Below, piece by piece: positions 33,229 to 41,836 of a stretch of DNA of 64,000 nucleotides (its first letter is position 1; each line of letters begins with the position of its first letter). Origin of the DNA: Porphyromonas endodontalis ATCC 35406 (GTDB lineage Bacteria; Bacteroidota; Bacteroidia; Bacteroidales; Porphyromonadaceae); NCBI RefSeq assembly GCF_000174815.1, contig NZ_ACNN01000020.1:124001-188000 (forward strand). The letters are read 5' to 3'. The notes below the pieces were generated by a model that was not told the origin of the DNA, did no database searches, and saw only the letters and a list, made by a program, of their open reading frames with translations. The translations under genes were made by a program, and so were the position numbers.

Positions 33229-34891
33229 TGTTTTGTAGTAATTCTTGGGCAGCAGCAATGGCTACCGGGGTAATAACGGAACCGCTGATGAGGCGTGCCA
33301 CCTCTTCTTCGCGCTCTTGGGGCGAGAGGGTACGTAGCTCGGTAGAGGCTCTTTCTGTCTCTTCGTTGTAATGCTTCGAGATGGCCATTTGGGCTTCGCT
33401 ACGTGCTGCAATCTGCGGCAAATGGGTGATGGCAATCACCTGTAGGTGGTGCCCCATGGATCGGAGTACCTGCCCCATACGATCTGCCACGCGCCCGGAA
33501 ACTCCGGTGTCGATCTCGTCAAAAAGAATCGTTGGGAGGTGATCACACGCAGCAAGCATCGCCTTGATGGAGAGCATCAAACGAGCCATTTCTCCTCCGG
33601 AGGCAACGCTCCCCACGGGTTGTAGTTCGGCATCCCCATTGGCACTAAAGAGCACTTCTACGCGATCGTAACCCGTGGGCGAGGGAGCATCTAGGGGCGT
33701 TACCCTAAATTCTACTCGGGCATGGGGCATCTCTAGTAGCCGTAGTTCTTCCGACAATTTCTTGCCTAGTTTTAGGGCGGTACTCTGCCTGGTTTTCGAT
33801 AATTTTTCACCCAGAAGTCGTACCTCTTTTAGGGCAGCAGCGGATTTTTTTTCAGCCTCTAGGAGAAGGTCTTCTTGCCCATCACAGAATTGCACCTTCT
33901 TGTGAAGCTCTTCGCGGAGGGCGATAAGTCCTTTTGTATCGGAGTGATGGTACTTTTGACACAGCGTATTGATGAGGTCGAGACGAGCCGTTACGTGAGC
34001 AAGAGCCTCCGGATTGGTATCTACCTGCTCGGTAAAAGAGGCGAGGTCTCTAGCCACATCGCGCATATCTATGGCGCAGGAGCTCAACCGCTCGAGGTGG
34101 CTTTCTACTCTGGGGAACTTGCTTGTAATCTCTTCGAGTTGGCGAATGGCTCCTGAGAGCTGACTGATTACATTTGAGGATTCTCCGTCAAGCATCTCTT
34201 GTACTTGGTAGAGCGTGCTCTTAATTTCGTCGGCATGACGCAAAAGGGTCTCCTCCTCAAGCAATCCCTCTTCTTCGCCCTCTACGAGTTGGGCGTCGCT
34301 CAACTCTTGGTAGCGGAATAGATTGTAGTCATACTCCTCTCTGCTGCGAGCTATTTGGCTTTTTAGCTCCTCGAGAGCGTGGGTGGCCTCTTCGTATTGA
34401 GTGTATGAGGCCTTGTAGGCGGAGAGGAGCTGAGGATCGTCCGACATCCTGTCTACTATGTGCAGTTGGAATTGGTTGCTCGAAAGCTGAAGATTCTGGT
34501 GTTGCGAGTGAATATCGATGAGCAGAACGCCTAGCTCAGACAGCGTAGCGAGGGAGACGGGTGTGTCGTTGATGAAACATCTACTGCGCCCCATTGCGGA
34601 GATTTCTCTCCATACAACGCAAGCGCCATCCTCCATCCAGAGATCTCTCTGGCGCAACCATTCTTCCACATGTGGGGGGAGTTCGACAAAAGTTGCCTCT
34701 ATAACGCTTCGCTTTGCCCCTGCCTTGACGAGACTACTATCGGCACGGCGGCCTTGCAACATCGAGAGCGCTCCAACAAAAATACTCTTACCTGCACCCG
34801 TCTCTCCCGTGATGGAAGTAAAGCCGGAGGCAAAAGAGACCTCCAAGAGATCGATGAGAATAAAATCTTGAATCCTGAGGAGTTGGAGCAT
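33221..34891 (-). CDS. recN: DNA repair protein RecN
   Basis: A 556-aa SMC-like ATPase for double-strand-break repair. Walker A SITGETGAGKSIFVGAL is at about residues 28-44. Two long coiled-coil arms (about 160-210 and 300-370) flank a central region. The C-terminal ABC signature VGSVASGGEMARLMLSIKAM and Walker B TILFDEIDTGVSGRVADRMG come before the D-loop and His switch (AITHLPQIAARS). It overlaps rlmB downstream and follows porD by 33 bp. Confidence 0.97.
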   Translation of the reverse strand: MLQLLRIQDFILIDLLEVSFASGFTSITGETGAGKSIFVGALSMLQGRRADSSLVKAGAKRSVIEATFVELPPHVEEWLRQRDLWMEDGACVVWREISAMGRSRCFINDTPVSLATLSELGVLLIDIHSQHQNLQLSSNQFQLHIVDRMSDDPQLLSAYKASYTQYEEATHALEELKSQIARSREEYDYNLFRYQELSDAQLVEGEEEGLLEEETLLRHADEIKSTLYQVQEMLDGESSNVISQLSGAIRQLEEITSKFPRVESHLERLSSCAIDMRDVARDLASFTEQVDTNPEALAHVTARLDLINTLCQKYHHSDTKGLIALREELHKKVQFCDGQEDLLLEAEKKSAAALKEVRLLGEKLSKTRQSTALKLGKKLSEELRLLEMPHARVEFRVTPLDAPSPTGYDRVEVLFSANGDAELQPVGSVASGGEMARLMLSIKAMLAACDHLPTILFDEIDTGVSGRVADRMGQVLRSMGHHLQVIAITHLPQIAARSEAQMAISKHYNEETERASTELRTLSPQEREEEVARLISGSVITPVAIAAAQELLQNND

Positions 34892-34924
34892 CAGTGTCTA
34901 TTGTTTTTTAGAGACTTAGGGAAC

Positions 34925-35833
34925 TTAACGCTTGAGTGCATCGAGCGTATTACCCTCTGTGGGATATATCTTGTTGAGGAGCTTGTAGGCCGCTTGCTTC
35001 TCTTCGGCGGTAGCTTTCTCTGCCACTTTGACCAATTCAGAAAGTTTGGTTTGGGAAAAAAGGATCAGAAGCGGAGTGCGAGGCGTGTTTTTCCAGACCT
35101 CCTCTAGTTGGTTAAGAGCCTCTAAAAGGGAGGTTCGCCCTCGCTGCACGTTGGCAACAAGTTCGTCCAGTCCTTTTCGGTGATAGGTGTACCACATTTG
35201 GCGGAATGGCTCTTGAGTGGGGTCGTTGAGGGCCTCTGCTATGGCGTATCTGTTGTAGTCGTTGTCGTAGGCTTTCCAGCCTTTCCACTCCGTGCTTGCC
35301 TGCCCGGCAATATTGACGAGCTGTCGCATTTCGTCACGAGCCACGTTGCCTCCCAAGGGGGAGAAGCTATCGAGGTCCAGAGCGATTATGTAGTATGCGT
35401 AGAAAACAATGCTGGCAATGAGGTTACTTCCTATGTCATTGGGGGAATAACTTAGGACGTCGAAAGATTGGTATTCGAAGTTAAGTTCTCGGTCGCGCCA
35501 AACGAGAAGAGGGGATTGGTAGGAGCTGTTAAAGACAGGGCGTTGTGCCGTGATGTAAAGCTCTCCGGCGTACTTACGCTCCTCTTCTACAGCTGTAAGG
35601 TTGATGGCAAAAGCGCATTCGATACGCTCTGCAGGGGAGTATTGTAGCGAAGTCCAACGCGTATTGTTGAGCATGTCGGTTAGTTGGCGTTCCATTTCTG
35701 CGAACTGGCTGGCATTGACCGACCCCAGTCGCTCGGTATTGATCGTTACTTTTGCTTTGAGCTCTTGTGCAGAGACTTGTTTTGCTCCCAGCAGTAAGCA
35801 AAGCAAAATCAGAAACGGACGGACAACCTTCAT
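34925..35833 (-). CDS. porD: PorD/DUF4835 family protein, type IX secretion-associated
   Basis: A 302-aa exported protein. The ATG at 35833 overlaps the coaBC stop as ATGA and starts a signal peptide (MKVVRPFLILLCLLLGAKQVSAQ). Conserved DUF4835 blocks are visible: LKAKVTINTERL, NNTRWTSLQYSPAERIECAFAINLT, YITAQRPVFNSSYQSPLLVWRD and SFDVLSYSPNDIGSNLIASIVFYAYYIIALDLDSFSPLGGN in pieces. PorD has been linked to gliding/type IX secretion in Bacteroidetes, though its exact role is not clear to me. A likely T9SS substrate is encoded at 59709-62009. The order coaBC-porD-recN is common in the phylum as I recall. Confidence 0.82.
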   Translation of the reverse strand: MKVVRPFLILLCLLLGAKQVSAQELKAKVTINTERLGSVNASQFAEMERQLTDMLNNTRWTSLQYSPAERIECAFAINLTAVEEERKYAGELYITAQRPVFNSSYQSPLLVWRDRELNFEYQSFDVLSYSPNDIGSNLIASIVFYAYYIIALDLDSFSPLGGNVARDEMRQLVNIAGQASTEWKGWKAYDNDYNRYAIAEALNDPTQEPFRQMWYTYHRKGLDELVANVQRGRTSLLEALNQLEEVWKNTPRTPLLILFSQTKLSELVKVAEKATAEEKQAAYKLLNKIYPTEGNTLDALKR

Positions 35834-37059
35834 TGCTGCAAATAATGGTTTGTGAGGTAGTTGAGAATATCCTTTGCCACCTCTTCTTTGCTCTTGAGGG
35901 AGCACTCCAAAGGCTCTCCCTCTTGGGGAATCAAGGTTACCTTATTGGTGGGGGTGCCAAAGCCGGCTCCCCGGTCGTTGATGGAGTTGAGCACCATAAG
36001 ATCCATGCCCTTACGTGCCATCTTGCGCCTTGCCTCCTCGTAATCAGAAGAGGTTTCCAAGGCGAAACCTACCATGATTTGCTTCTCCTTTTTTTCTGCT
36101 CCCAGCGTGGCGGCGATATCCGGATTCTTTACAAGAGAGAGCGACATGGAGGCGCCTGTGCTTTCCCGTTTCATCTTGCCTTCCGCTTTATGCTCGGGGC
36201 GATAGTCTGCCACAGCAGCGGAAAAAATGGCAAGGCGGCATGAGTTTGAAACTTTTTGGCAGGCGGCTAGCATCTCGCAAGCCGTTGATACTCTCTCCAC
36301 ATGCACCCCTTGAGGATCGGGCAGAGAGGAGGGGCCGGAGACGAGATGAACTTGGGCTCCTCGGCGAGCGCACTCAGCAGCGAGTGCATATCCCATTCGT
36401 CCGGAGGAGTAATTCCCGATAAAACGAACAGCATCAATCGGCTCGTAGGTGGGGCCAGCTGTGATGAGAACTTCCATCTCGGCTAGGCTATTCTCTTTAC
36501 ATCCTTGCGCCTCTGCCTCAAAGTGTTGAGCTACGGCCTGTGCGATTTGCTCGGGCTCTTCCATACGCCCTTTGCCCTCCAGCCCACTTGCTAGAAAGCC
36601 GTCTCCCGGCTCTACGACGTGCACTCCTCGCTCGCGGAGGGTCTGTAGATTACTCTGTGTTGCAGGGTGGCGATACATGTCTAGGTCCATGGCAGGAGCC
36701 ACCCAGACCGGAGCTTTCATAGAAAGATACGTGGTGAGTAACATGTTGTCGGCAACTCCTGTTACCATCTTGGCGAGGGTGGCTGCCGAAGCCGGTGCGA
36801 TAAGCATGAGATCTGCCCACAGTCCTAAGGACACATGGCTGTGCCAAGACCCATCTCGGCGATCGAAAAACTCCGAGACTACAGGCTTTTGTGTAAGAGT
36901 GGAGAGGGTAAGGGGAGTAATAAATTCTTTGCCCGAAGGGGTAATGACGACCTGTACTTCGGCCCCCATTTTTATGAGAAGACGAATAAGCGTAGCACTC
37001 TTATAGGCTGCAATACTGCCCGTGATGCCTAAAACAATATGCTTACCTTGAAGGCTCAT
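35830..37059 (-). CDS. coaBC: Phosphopantothenoylcysteine decarboxylase/synthase, bifunctional
   Basis: A 409-aa bifunctional coenzyme A enzyme. The N-terminal CoaC flavoprotein (about 1-190) has GSIAAYKSATLIRLL, the catalytic His in HVSLGLWADLMLIAPASAATLAKM, and APAMDLDMYRHPA. The C-terminal CoaB domain (about 195-409) has VLITAGPTYEPIDAVRFIGNYSSGRMGYALA and the KNPDI motif. The two domains together make 4-phosphopantetheine from 4-phosphopantothenate and cysteine. It is 23 bp downstream of the exonuclease gene and coupled to porD. Confidence 0.96.
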   Translation of the reverse strand: MSLQGKHIVLGITGSIAAYKSATLIRLLIKMGAEVQVVITPSGKEFITPLTLSTLTQKPVVSEFFDRRDGSWHSHVSLGLWADLMLIAPASAATLAKMVTGVADNMLLTTYLSMKAPVWVAPAMDLDMYRHPATQSNLQTLRERGVHVVEPGDGFLASGLEGKGRMEEPEQIAQAVAQHFEAEAQGCKENSLAEMEVLITAGPTYEPIDAVRFIGNYSSGRMGYALAAECARRGAQVHLVSGPSSLPDPQGVHVERVSTACEMLAACQKVSNSCRLAIFSAAVADYRPEHKAEGKMKRESTGASMSLSLVKNPDIAATLGAEKKEKQIMVGFALETSSDYEEARRKMARKGMDLMVLNSINDRGAGFGTPTNKVTLIPQEGEPLECSLKSKEEVAKDILNYLTNHYLQQ

Positions 37060-37082
37060 AAAAGGCTTGATGGAGGGATTGA

Positions 37083-37859
37083 TTAGTTGTTTTCGGAAGC
37101 AAGTTTGAAGCGAAGGCGCGTAAGATGCCGCTTGGTGTCTTCGGGGAAGTCGGCCTTCATCACCCAGTCGTAATAACCCGGTTCTTTTTTGAGCACCTCG
37201 GCAACGGGTACGCCTTTGTGCTTGCCAAAGTTAATCACGACCTCGTCTTTTTCGTTGTAAACGAAGCGTCCTGCCAAGTCAAGATTCCGCTGCTGCATTG
37301 TAAAAGAAGATAGGAACTCAACATCGTTTTGCAGATCTTCGGGATAGCGGTCGAGTTGAGCCTTGAGCACTTCGAGCGTGGCGCGCGTGTCGGCTTCGGC
37401 AGAGTGTGCCTCGGTCAAGTCCTTATCGCAATAAAATTTGTACGCAGCCTCTAGGGTACGACGCTCCATTTTATGGAAGATCGTTTGCACATCAATGAAA
37501 CGGCAGCGCGAGAAATCGACCTCTACGTCGGCGCGGAGGAATTCTTCTCCTAGGAGGGGTACGTCAAAGCGATTGGAGTTGTATCCCGCAATGTCACACC
37601 CTTGAATCATAGAAGCCAAGCTCTTAGCCACTTGTCGAAATGTGGGACAATCGCGCACATCATCGTCGGTAATGCCGTGGACTGCTGTGCTCTCCTCGGG
37701 GATGTGGCACTCCGGGTTAAGACGACGCGTGCGCACCTCTTCGTGCCCATCGGGGTAGACTTTGATGAGGGAGATTTCTACGATACGATCTTTCTCGGGA
37801 CTGAGCCCCGTAGACTCAATATCGAAGAATACAAGTGGACGCTTGAGCTGTAGTTCCAT
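37083..37859 (-). CDS. DEDDh 3'-5' exonuclease, DnaQ-like
   Basis: A 258-aa exonuclease-domain protein. Active-site motifs are FFDIESTGLSPEKDRIVEISL (ExoI, Asp and Glu, about 11-31), GYNSNRFDVPLLGEEF (ExoII, about 94-109) and EAHSAEADTRATLEVL (ExoIII, His and Asp, about 149-164). An extra C-terminal stretch (about 195-258, NFGKHKGVPVAEVLKKEPGYYDWVMKADFP in part) is the small domain found in Bacteroidetes members. It may act as a replicative proofreading subunit or in repair; placement 15 bp after dnaN favours a replication link. Confidence 0.92.
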   Translation of the reverse strand: MELQLKRPLVFFDIESTGLSPEKDRIVEISLIKVYPDGHEEVRTRRLNPECHIPEESTAVHGITDDDVRDCPTFRQVAKSLASMIQGCDIAGYNSNRFDVPLLGEEFLRADVEVDFSRCRFIDVQTIFHKMERRTLEAAYKFYCDKDLTEAHSAEADTRATLEVLKAQLDRYPEDLQNDVEFLSSFTMQQRNLDLAGRFVYNEKDEVVINFGKHKGVPVAEVLKKEPGYYDWVMKADFPEDTKRHLTRLRFKLASENN

Positions 37860-37874
37860 AGAAGAAGGGCAATT

Positions 37875-39053
37875 TTAGCGAGCCGTAGTAATGGGCATGA
37901 TCACATTGGTTAGCTCCGTATCCTTGGGGTTCTCGGAGGGGATGATAACCATTGCTCGAGAGGCATCGGCAATCTCAAAGACGATGTTGCTCGACTCAAT
38001 TGTATTGATAAGGGCAATGAAGCTATGTACCTTGAAGCGGAGCTTCATGCTGAGGTTAGAGGGATTCTCTATGGGGAAGCGTTGCTCCGCCTGCCGCACG
38101 TCTTGTACATCCATGCTGACTGTCATCAGATTACCTTCGATAGACATCTGCATCACTAGGGGATGATTGGGGCTGCTCATAAAGGAGTTCATGCGCTTGA
38201 TGGCAGGCACAAACAGACGCCCTTCTATGGAGATGCGGTGAGGGTTGTCCCTAGGGATTACAGAATCGTAGGGTGGATAACGGCCCTCTACTAGGCGAGT
38301 AGAAGCCTCGATGTTACCAACTTTGAAGAACGCCTTGCGGTCCGTGTGCGAGAGAGTTACCTCTTCGTCTGTAAAAGACGCCAAGAGAGCGCGCAAGAAG
38401 TTCGCCATCTTTTGAGGCAGACAGAACTGATAGGGCGATTGTACTCGCACGTCGGCCGGCTCTACAATAGAGGGATCCACCACGGTAGAGTCTGTATATT
38501 TCGTAAGGATCTCGGTAGAGGTGGCTACCATTGCGAGGTACTTTGCTTTGAAGTCGAAGCACACAGAAGCAAGAATGGGTCGCCTAGCATCCTCTGCCAT
38601 AGAGCCAATGGTAAGATCCAATCCACGACGCATGGCAGAGGCAGACATAGTGGCTACGTGTGCCGTTTCGGCCTCTTCTCTGTCTTTGTCGTCCTTAGGA
38701 TAAAGCTCTCCATCGCTCGTTGCGAAACGGATATAGCCCCCTTCGAAAGTCATCAGTAGGGTAGAGGTCTCCGCTTCGTAGTCGAAAAGGAGGGGTTGGT
38801 CGGGCAATCCCTTTACGTATTCCAATATATCCTTGGGATGAACGGCGAAGGTGGCGTTCCCTTCTGAGGTGATCACAGGTAACACCCCGCGGCTTCGCAT
38901 CATGCCGTCAGAGCCTGTTACGTATAGGTTGTTGTCTTGTATTTCGAAAAGGAAGTAGGTGAGTACTGGCATCTCATTATAGACGGTAGGCACTACTTTA
39001 CTTTGGTTCTGAAGGAGGGTCGAAAGCTCTCCGGAGGCTATTTTAAACTGCAT
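37875..39053 (-). CDS. dnaN: DNA polymerase III sliding clamp (beta subunit)
   Basis: A 392-aa three-domain clamp, slightly longer than the usual 365-375 because of acidic and polar insertions (for example PKDDKDREEAETAH). Conserved stretches are MQFKIASGELSTLLQNQSKVVPT, ITSEGNATFAVHPKDILEYVKGLP, LVEGRYPPYDSVIP and the terminal VIMPITTAR. The ring dimer tethers polymerase to DNA. It is not next to dnaA here, as is normal in Bacteroidetes. Its -7 box is at 39088-39095. Confidence 0.96.
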   Translation of the reverse strand: MQFKIASGELSTLLQNQSKVVPTVYNEMPVLTYFLFEIQDNNLYVTGSDGMMRSRGVLPVITSEGNATFAVHPKDILEYVKGLPDQPLLFDYEAETSTLLMTFEGGYIRFATSDGELYPKDDKDREEAETAHVATMSASAMRRGLDLTIGSMAEDARRPILASVCFDFKAKYLAMVATSTEILTKYTDSTVVDPSIVEPADVRVQSPYQFCLPQKMANFLRALLASFTDEEVTLSHTDRKAFFKVGNIEASTRLVEGRYPPYDSVIPRDNPHRISIEGRLFVPAIKRMNSFMSSPNHPLVMQMSIEGNLMTVSMDVQDVRQAEQRFPIENPSNLSMKLRFKVHSFIALINTIESSNIVFEIADASRAMVIIPSENPKDTELTNVIMPITTAR

Positions 39054-39087
39054 ATCAGAGGTTGTTGCTATAGTTATTCTTCGTAGG

Positions 39088-39095
39088 CAAAAGTA
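39088..39095 (-). promoter_or_regulatory. -7 box for dnaN
   Basis: TACTTTTG on the minus strand, 34 bp before the dnaN ATG. Confidence 0.55.
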
Positions 39096-39123
39096 GCCAT
39101 TTTTCTTGAAGGCTCTCTAGGGA

Positions 39124-39603
39124 TTAGGAGGGATAAACAAGATTCTCTTCTGTTGCCACGTCAAGTACTTCTCGGAGGTACTTCTCGGCTTCGTAGCGTG
39201 CCATGGGGAGGTTGTGCAGGAGACAATTTCCGCAATCTCTAGGCTCGGTGCCGGGTACTACGCCCTCGAAGTCGCGCACAAAACGGAAAGTGGCTCGCAT
39301 TAAGTCCAGGATGTCGTGAGAGGAGAGATCTCCCTTGATGAGGAGGTAGTTGCCCGTAAGGCACCCCATGGGTCCCCAGTAAACAATGCGATCGCGCCAC
39401 TCGGGATCGTTACGAAGGTAAGTGGCTGCAAGGTGTTCGATGGTATGCAACTCGGGTACGCCCATCACGGGTTCCCGATTGGGTTCCTTCATGCGAATAT
39501 CGAAAGTGGTAATTACCACATCGCCAAAGCGGTCTTTGCGGGAGACGTAAATGCCTCGCTTGAGGCGGATATGATCGAGTTGAAAGCTAGGTATTTTCTC
39601 CAT
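39124..39603 (-). CDS. luxS: S-ribosylhomocysteine lyase
   Basis: A 159-aa metalloenzyme that cleaves S-ribosylhomocysteine to homocysteine and DPD, the autoinducer-2 precursor. The metal site HTIEH (in PELHTIEHLAATYLRN) and the Cys/His segment GPMGCLTGNYLLIKG and DCGNCLLHNLPMA are present. It is 24 bp after mtnN in the same direction. The pair therefore performs consecutive steps of SAH detoxification: nucleosidase first, then lyase. AI-2 production is expected; signalling use is not shown by sequence. Confidence 0.96.
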   Translation of the reverse strand: MEKIPSFQLDHIRLKRGIYVSRKDRFGDVVITTFDIRMKEPNREPVMGVPELHTIEHLAATYLRNDPEWRDRIVYWGPMGCLTGNYLLIKGDLSSHDILDLMRATFRFVRDFEGVVPGTEPRDCGNCLLHNLPMARYEAEKYLREVLDVATEENLVYPS

Positions 39604-39627
39604 TTTTAGGGTTCGTATTTGATTATA

Positions 39628-40356
39628 CTAGATTGCATTAATGAGTTTATGGATGGCTGCAAACCGCTCGGAGCGGAACGCTTTTTCTCCCCAGAATCGA
39701 CGGTATTGCGCATAGCCGTCGGCTCGATCCGGGGTGTCGCTGATGAGCCGGATCACCATCAAGGGGAGGCGGTGGATGTAGGCTGTCTGCGCTACCGCTG
39801 CGCTCTCCATGTCCAAAGCCAGGGCGTCGGGGAAGTTGGCTTTGATAAAGGAGAACTCGGCAGGGGAGGATAAGAATCGATCTCCACAGGCTACCCCTCC
39901 TAGATGGAAAGGAACCTCTGTCTCCCTGAATTTCTCAACGAGAGAAGTCTCTACAGGATAACGCAGAGGGTAACCCTGTACTTGCCCATAGGGGATTTCT
40001 GCCCCGCAGTAGACGTCGTGATAGCAAACCCAATTAGCCACCACGATATCGCCTCTCTCTACACTTGTGCTGAGGGTGCCACTTACTCCAATATTGAGGA
40101 TTAGGGAGGGGGCGAATAAATGAATCGCCTCTGTTGTGGCCACTGCTGCAGAGACTTTGCCAATGCCTGTGGTCAGGACAAGTAGAGATTGCCCTTTGTG
40201 CGTGGTGCCTTTCCAGCCTTCGAAGCCAAGAGGTGATACCTCCTTTTTCGGGGGCTCAGAGAAGAGGGGGAGAAGCTCTTGCACCTCTTTGGGCATAGCT
40301 GCTACCAAGAGTATTTTGGTGGCACCCCCGTATCGTAAAGGCTTGTTCGTATCCAT
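39628..40356 (-). CDS. mtnN: 5'-methylthioadenosine/S-adenosylhomocysteine nucleosidase
   Basis: A 242-aa nucleosidase. Active-site features are AAMPKEVQELLPLF (catalytic Glu), TTGIGKVSAAVATTEAI, ALALDMESAAVAQTAYIHRLP (ribose-binding Met-Glu) and VIRLISDTPDRADG (catalytic Asp). It splits SAH or MTA to free adenine and feeds LuxS, encoded next. Futalosine hydrolase is a related alternative, but the luxS linkage favours MTA/SAH nucleosidase. The promoter box ends only 6 bp before the ATG, so the mRNA may be nearly leaderless. Confidence 0.9.
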   Translation of the reverse strand: MDTNKPLRYGGATKILLVAAMPKEVQELLPLFSEPPKKEVSPLGFEGWKGTTHKGQSLLVLTTGIGKVSAAVATTEAIHLFAPSLILNIGVSGTLSTSVERGDIVVANWVCYHDVYCGAEIPYGQVQGYPLRYPVETSLVEKFRETEVPFHLGGVACGDRFLSSPAEFSFIKANFPDALALDMESAAVAQTAYIHRLPLMVIRLISDTPDRADGYAQYRRFWGEKAFRSERFAAIHKLINAI

Positions 40357-40361
40357 CGTTA

Positions 40362-40369
40362 CAAAGATA
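40362..40369 (-). promoter_or_regulatory. -7 box adjoining the mtnN start
   Basis: TATCTTTG on the minus strand, within 6 bp of the ATG at 40356. Confidence 0.5.
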
Positions 40370-40373
40370 CAAC

Positions 40374-40418
40374 AAAAAGCCCATCATCTACGCCTCGTGT
40401 GAGAGGGAGATGGTGGGC
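40374..40418 (-). terminator. Intrinsic terminator after ferritin
   Basis: An 11-bp stem (40379-40389 with 40408-40418, one G-U) is followed on the minus strand by UUUUU. It lies between the ferritin stop and the mtnN promoter. Confidence 0.8.
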
Positions 40419-40464
40419 AGTATAGAAACTCTTTTTTATCCTTTAATCCCTAAGAAATAACTTC

Positions 40465-40953
40465 TTAAAGCTCTGTCTTAGCGAGTTCTTCGTCCAAGAA
40501 AATTAGGTTTTGTTCCTTGGAGAGATTGATGCGATCGATGATGCTGCAAGCGGTGTCTTCTTCCTCTACTTGCTCGCGGATATACTTCCAGAAGAAGTCT
40601 TGAGAAGCCATATCGTGCTCAGCGGCTGCCACCTGAACAAGCTCTTCGATCCATGCCGTTACCTTGCATTCGTGCTCGTATACTTGTGTAAAAGTGTCTG
40701 CTACGGAGCCAAATTCTGTGGGAACCTCCTCAAGGGGAAGAATGGTCACACGGCCTCCGCGGCGGTTTACAAAGTTCATCATATCGTAAGCGTGCTCCAT
40801 CTCTTCTTTAGATTGAGCCATAAGCCACTTAGCCATCCCTGCATAACCTTTGTGTTGTAGGTACATAGACATGGAGAGATATAGGTTAGAAGACCACATC
40901 TCGCGGTTGATTTGTAGGTCGATGGCTTTCGTTACTTTTTCGTTGATTTTCAT
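40465..40953 (-). CDS. ftnA: Non-haem ferritin
   Basis: A 162-aa four-helix iron-storage protein. Ferroxidase ligands are seen in NREMWSSNLYLSMSMYLQHKGY and SKEEMEHAYDMMNFVNRRGG (ExxH), and in VAAAEHDMASQDFFWKYIREQVEEE. It forms a 24-mer cage that oxidises and stores iron. It is a single gene between a terminator and the tRNA operon. I found no clear TAnnTTTG box upstream, so its promoter is undefined. Confidence 0.95.
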   Translation of the reverse strand: MKINEKVTKAIDLQINREMWSSNLYLSMSMYLQHKGYAGMAKWLMAQSKEEMEHAYDMMNFVNRRGGRVTILPLEEVPTEFGSVADTFTQVYEHECKVTAWIEELVQVAAAEHDMASQDFFWKYIREQVEEEDTACSIIDRINLSKEQNLIFLDEELAKTEL

Positions 40954-41047
40954 ATCTTCAAGTGCATTTTTTTCTGTTACTACTGATAAAACAGACGTGC
41001 CTTACTTTGGTTCAATGCGTACGACGCTCTTATTCGTAAGGGGGAGA

Positions 41048-41088
41048 AATAAAAAAAGCACCTACCCTCAATATCAAGGATAAATGCT
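41048..41088 (-). terminator. Intrinsic terminator of the tRNA operon
   Basis: On the minus strand AGCATTTATCC pairs with GGGTAGGTGCT (three G-U pairs), followed by a long U run (A run 41048-41057). Confidence 0.7.
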
Positions 41089-41098
41089 TACAGGGAAG

Positions 41099-41182
41099 TA
41101 CGCGAGATGAGATTTGAACTCATACACCGTAACCGGCACTACCCCCTCAAAGTAGCGTGTCTACCAATTCCACCACTCGCGC
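41099..41182 (-). tRNA. tRNA-Leu (anticodon GAG)
   Basis: Acceptor GCGCGAG with CTCGCGT, anticodon arm CTACT-TTGAGGG-GGTAG, a long variable arm as expected of class II tRNA, and T-arm TGAG-TTCAAAT-CTCA. 84 nt; CCA not encoded. Last gene of the three-tRNA operon. Confidence 0.93.
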
Positions 41183-41226
41183 AAAATGTTTCAAGTTTTA
41201 TGAGGTCTCCCTCAAAGCTGTCGTCG

Positions 41227-41308
41227 TGCCCAAGACAGGACTCGAACCTGCACGTCGCGAAACACTCGCACCTGAAACGAGCGCGTCTACCAATTCCGCC
41301 ACTTGGGC
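41227..41308 (-). tRNA. tRNA-Leu (anticodon CAG)
   Basis: Acceptor GCCCAAG with CTTGGGC, anticodon arm CTCGT-TTCAGGT-GCGAG, class II long variable arm, T-arm CAGG-TTCGAGT-CCTG. 82 nt; CCA not encoded. Confidence 0.93.
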
Positions 41309-41405
41309 TTCTTTGTTACTCTCTTCTCTTGGCATCAGGCCCAAACGAAAAGAGCCGCACACAATCGACTTCTATCTTATTCTCTAGCACTTGCTCCGTA
41401 TTTCG

Positions 41406-41479
41406 CGGTGCGGACGGGACTCGAACCCGCGACCCCCTGCGTGACAGGCAGGTATTCTAACCAACTGAACTACCGCACC
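41406..41479 (-). tRNA. tRNA-Asp (anticodon GTC)
   Basis: Acceptor GGTGCGG with CCGCACC, anticodon arm CCTGC-CTGTCAC-GCAGG, T-arm GCGGG-TTCGAGT-CCCGT, discriminator G. 74 nt. First gene of the tRNA operon. Confidence 0.95.
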
Positions 41480-41572
41480 AAAACTCGAAGCGTGCTCCGA
41501 CCGTCTTTGTCAAGAGCTGTAGAACAGCCTCTGCCGTTCTCGTTTAACGCTCTCTCAACTCGAAAGCGACAG

Positions 41573-41580
41573 CAAAGGTA
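41573..41580 (-). promoter_or_regulatory. -7 box for the Asp-Leu-Leu tRNA operon
   Basis: TACCTTTG on the minus strand, 93 bp upstream of tRNA-Asp and part of GTACCTTTGC. Confidence 0.55.
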
Positions 41581-41777
41581 CTGCTTTTTTTTAGTTGTGC
41601 AATAGCCGGCGATAATTTTTTCTGTTTCCAAAGTGATTTTGATGTGCCGATTTTTTGTGGTTTGATTCATAAGTATCTGTAATATAGTGTGATTGTAGAG
41701 CTTTAGAGGGGCGGTGGAATCTTCTTGTGGGAGTATGAAGATTTTTCATCTTCGCCCGCCTTTAATCTTTCGCTGCG

Positions 41778-41808
41778 TTGCAAGAAGAGGGAAAGAGAGT
41801 TATCTTTG
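41778..41808 (+). promoter_or_regulatory. -33/-7 promoter of the D-2-hydroxyacid dehydrogenase gene
   Basis: TTG at 41778-41780 and TATCTTTG at 41801-41808 with a 20-bp spacer, the classic Bacteroidetes arrangement, 28 bp before the ATG at 41837. Confidence 0.65.
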
Positions 41809-41836
41809 TAGTCGTATTCAATTAGACCTTGGTAGT

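Noticed and set aside
41099-41479. tRNA cluster as an integration site of the mobile element
   Set aside because: The element lies about 24 kb away and no partial tRNA copy was seen at either of its ends.
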